Shown: in pieces, positions 4,803-5,024 of the stretch
Position numbering within the stretch: the first letter of the stretch is position 1
Layout: the number at the start of each line of letters is the position of its first letter
From: an uncultured Porphyromonas sp.
Lineage (GTDB): Bacteria > Bacteroidota > Bacteroidia > Bacteroidales > Porphyromonadaceae
Length of the DNA stretch: 5,024 nt
Direction of reading: 5' to 3'
Assembly (NCBI GenBank): GCA_946997275.1
Contig: CAMPUN010000115.1
Span: 1-5,024 of the forward strand
Program-made: the position numbers and the translations under genes
Notes under the pieces: generated by a model
What the model was told of the DNA's origin: nothing
Databases searched by the model: none
Seen by the model: only the letters and a program-made list of their open reading frames with translations

Positions 4803-4885
4803 ACTATTTGTGAATCTATTGGTGCGCTGTAGACGAAGTCTCTCTGGTGCGAAAGCTTGATCGCCTACAGGCACCGTGGTTTGTA
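4803..4885 (-). other. 83-bp spacer between ileS and the TraR/DksA-like gene
   Basis: No TAnnTTTG -7 element and no terminator with a T run is visible on the minus strand, so read-through from ileS is the simplest model. The spacer is open in the frame of the downstream gene from a GTG at 4874, which makes an N-terminally extended product formally possible. No Shine-Dalgarno motif precedes the ATG at 4802; the bases before it (ATTCACAAATAGT) are A/T-rich, as usual for Bacteroidetes translation starts. Confidence 0.5.
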
Positions 4886-5024
4886 TTATACTTTGCTGAT
4901 TTGTACCGCTATCGGGGTGCCGTCAAGGTCGATCTCCTCAGCATCGCTGAGCACATCCGAGTAGTCTATCGTGTCGGCCTGTACTTGCGTCTGGACGTAA
5001 TCCTGATGAGTACGAAGCGCCTGT
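4886..5024 (-). CDS. ileS: Isoleucine--tRNA ligase, C-terminal end (cut by window edge)
   Basis: The reverse strand from the right edge stays open for 45 codons to the TAA at 4886-4888: QALRTHQDYVQTQVQADTID, then YSDVLSDAEEIDLDGTPIAV and QISKV. This resembles the extreme C-terminus of Bacteroidetes-type IleS, where an HxDYI/VQxQ(T/V) segment is followed by an acidic stretch and a short final strand. The adjacent TraR/DksA-lspA arrangement, which commonly follows ileS in Bacteroidales, supports this. IleS charges tRNA-Ile in the cytoplasm. The catalytic domain and CP1 editing domain lie outside the window, so the call rests on the tail and on context. The stop is 83 bp upstream of the chosen TraR/DksA start. 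Confidence 0.85.
   Translation of the reverse strand, partial: QALRTHQDYVQTQVQADTIDYSDVLSDAEEIDLDGTPIAVQISKV

Overview
The window looks like a piece of a Porphyromonas-type (Bacteroidales) chromosome. The evidence is a Bacteroidetes-style set of housekeeping genes on the minus strand (ileS C-terminus, a short TraR/DksA-family gene, lspA, a DUF4296-type lipoprotein gene), an alaS N-terminus, Bacteroidetes -33/-7 promoter elements (TAnnTTTG type), and starts without clear Shine-Dalgarno sequences. The genus is inferred from protein resemblance and moderate GC content, not proven.

Layout from left to right. Positions 1-271 hold the first 90 codons of alaS on the minus strand, running off the left edge. 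Positions 272-763 hold no convincing gene. This stretch contains a probable alaS promoter, a 49-bp array of seven heptamers (TTAGARR) covering the -33 region of that promoter, and a roughly 330-bp tract with a long imperfect hairpin, a shorter hairpin and a 21-bp direct repeat. A good plus-strand promoter (741-771) then precedes a two-gene unit (848-2343): a small lipoprotein and a predicted outer-membrane beta-barrel protein, joined by an ATGA stop/start overlap and closed by a strong rho-independent terminator (2399-2427). These two genes read visibly more AT-rich than the rest.

From 2433 to the right edge everything is on the minus strand and reads as one co-directional unit, transcribed right to left: ileS (C-terminal 45 residues only), a TraR/DksA-like regulator with a degenerate zinc finger, lspA (signal peptidase II), a DUF4296-type lipoprotein with an internal 8-residue repeat linker, and a small unrecognised ORF. 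The spacings downstream of the regulator are 18, 6 and 3 bp, which suggests translational coupling. LspA processes lipoproteins, and its downstream neighbour and the plus-strand gene at 848 both encode lipobox proteins, so both are predicted LspA substrates.

I did not find a clear new multi-gene system. The items most worth a second look are the heptamer array over the alaS promoter, the unassigned lipoprotein/barrel pair, the repeat-bearing intergenic tract, and the exact 24-bp-period repeat inside the DUF4296 gene.
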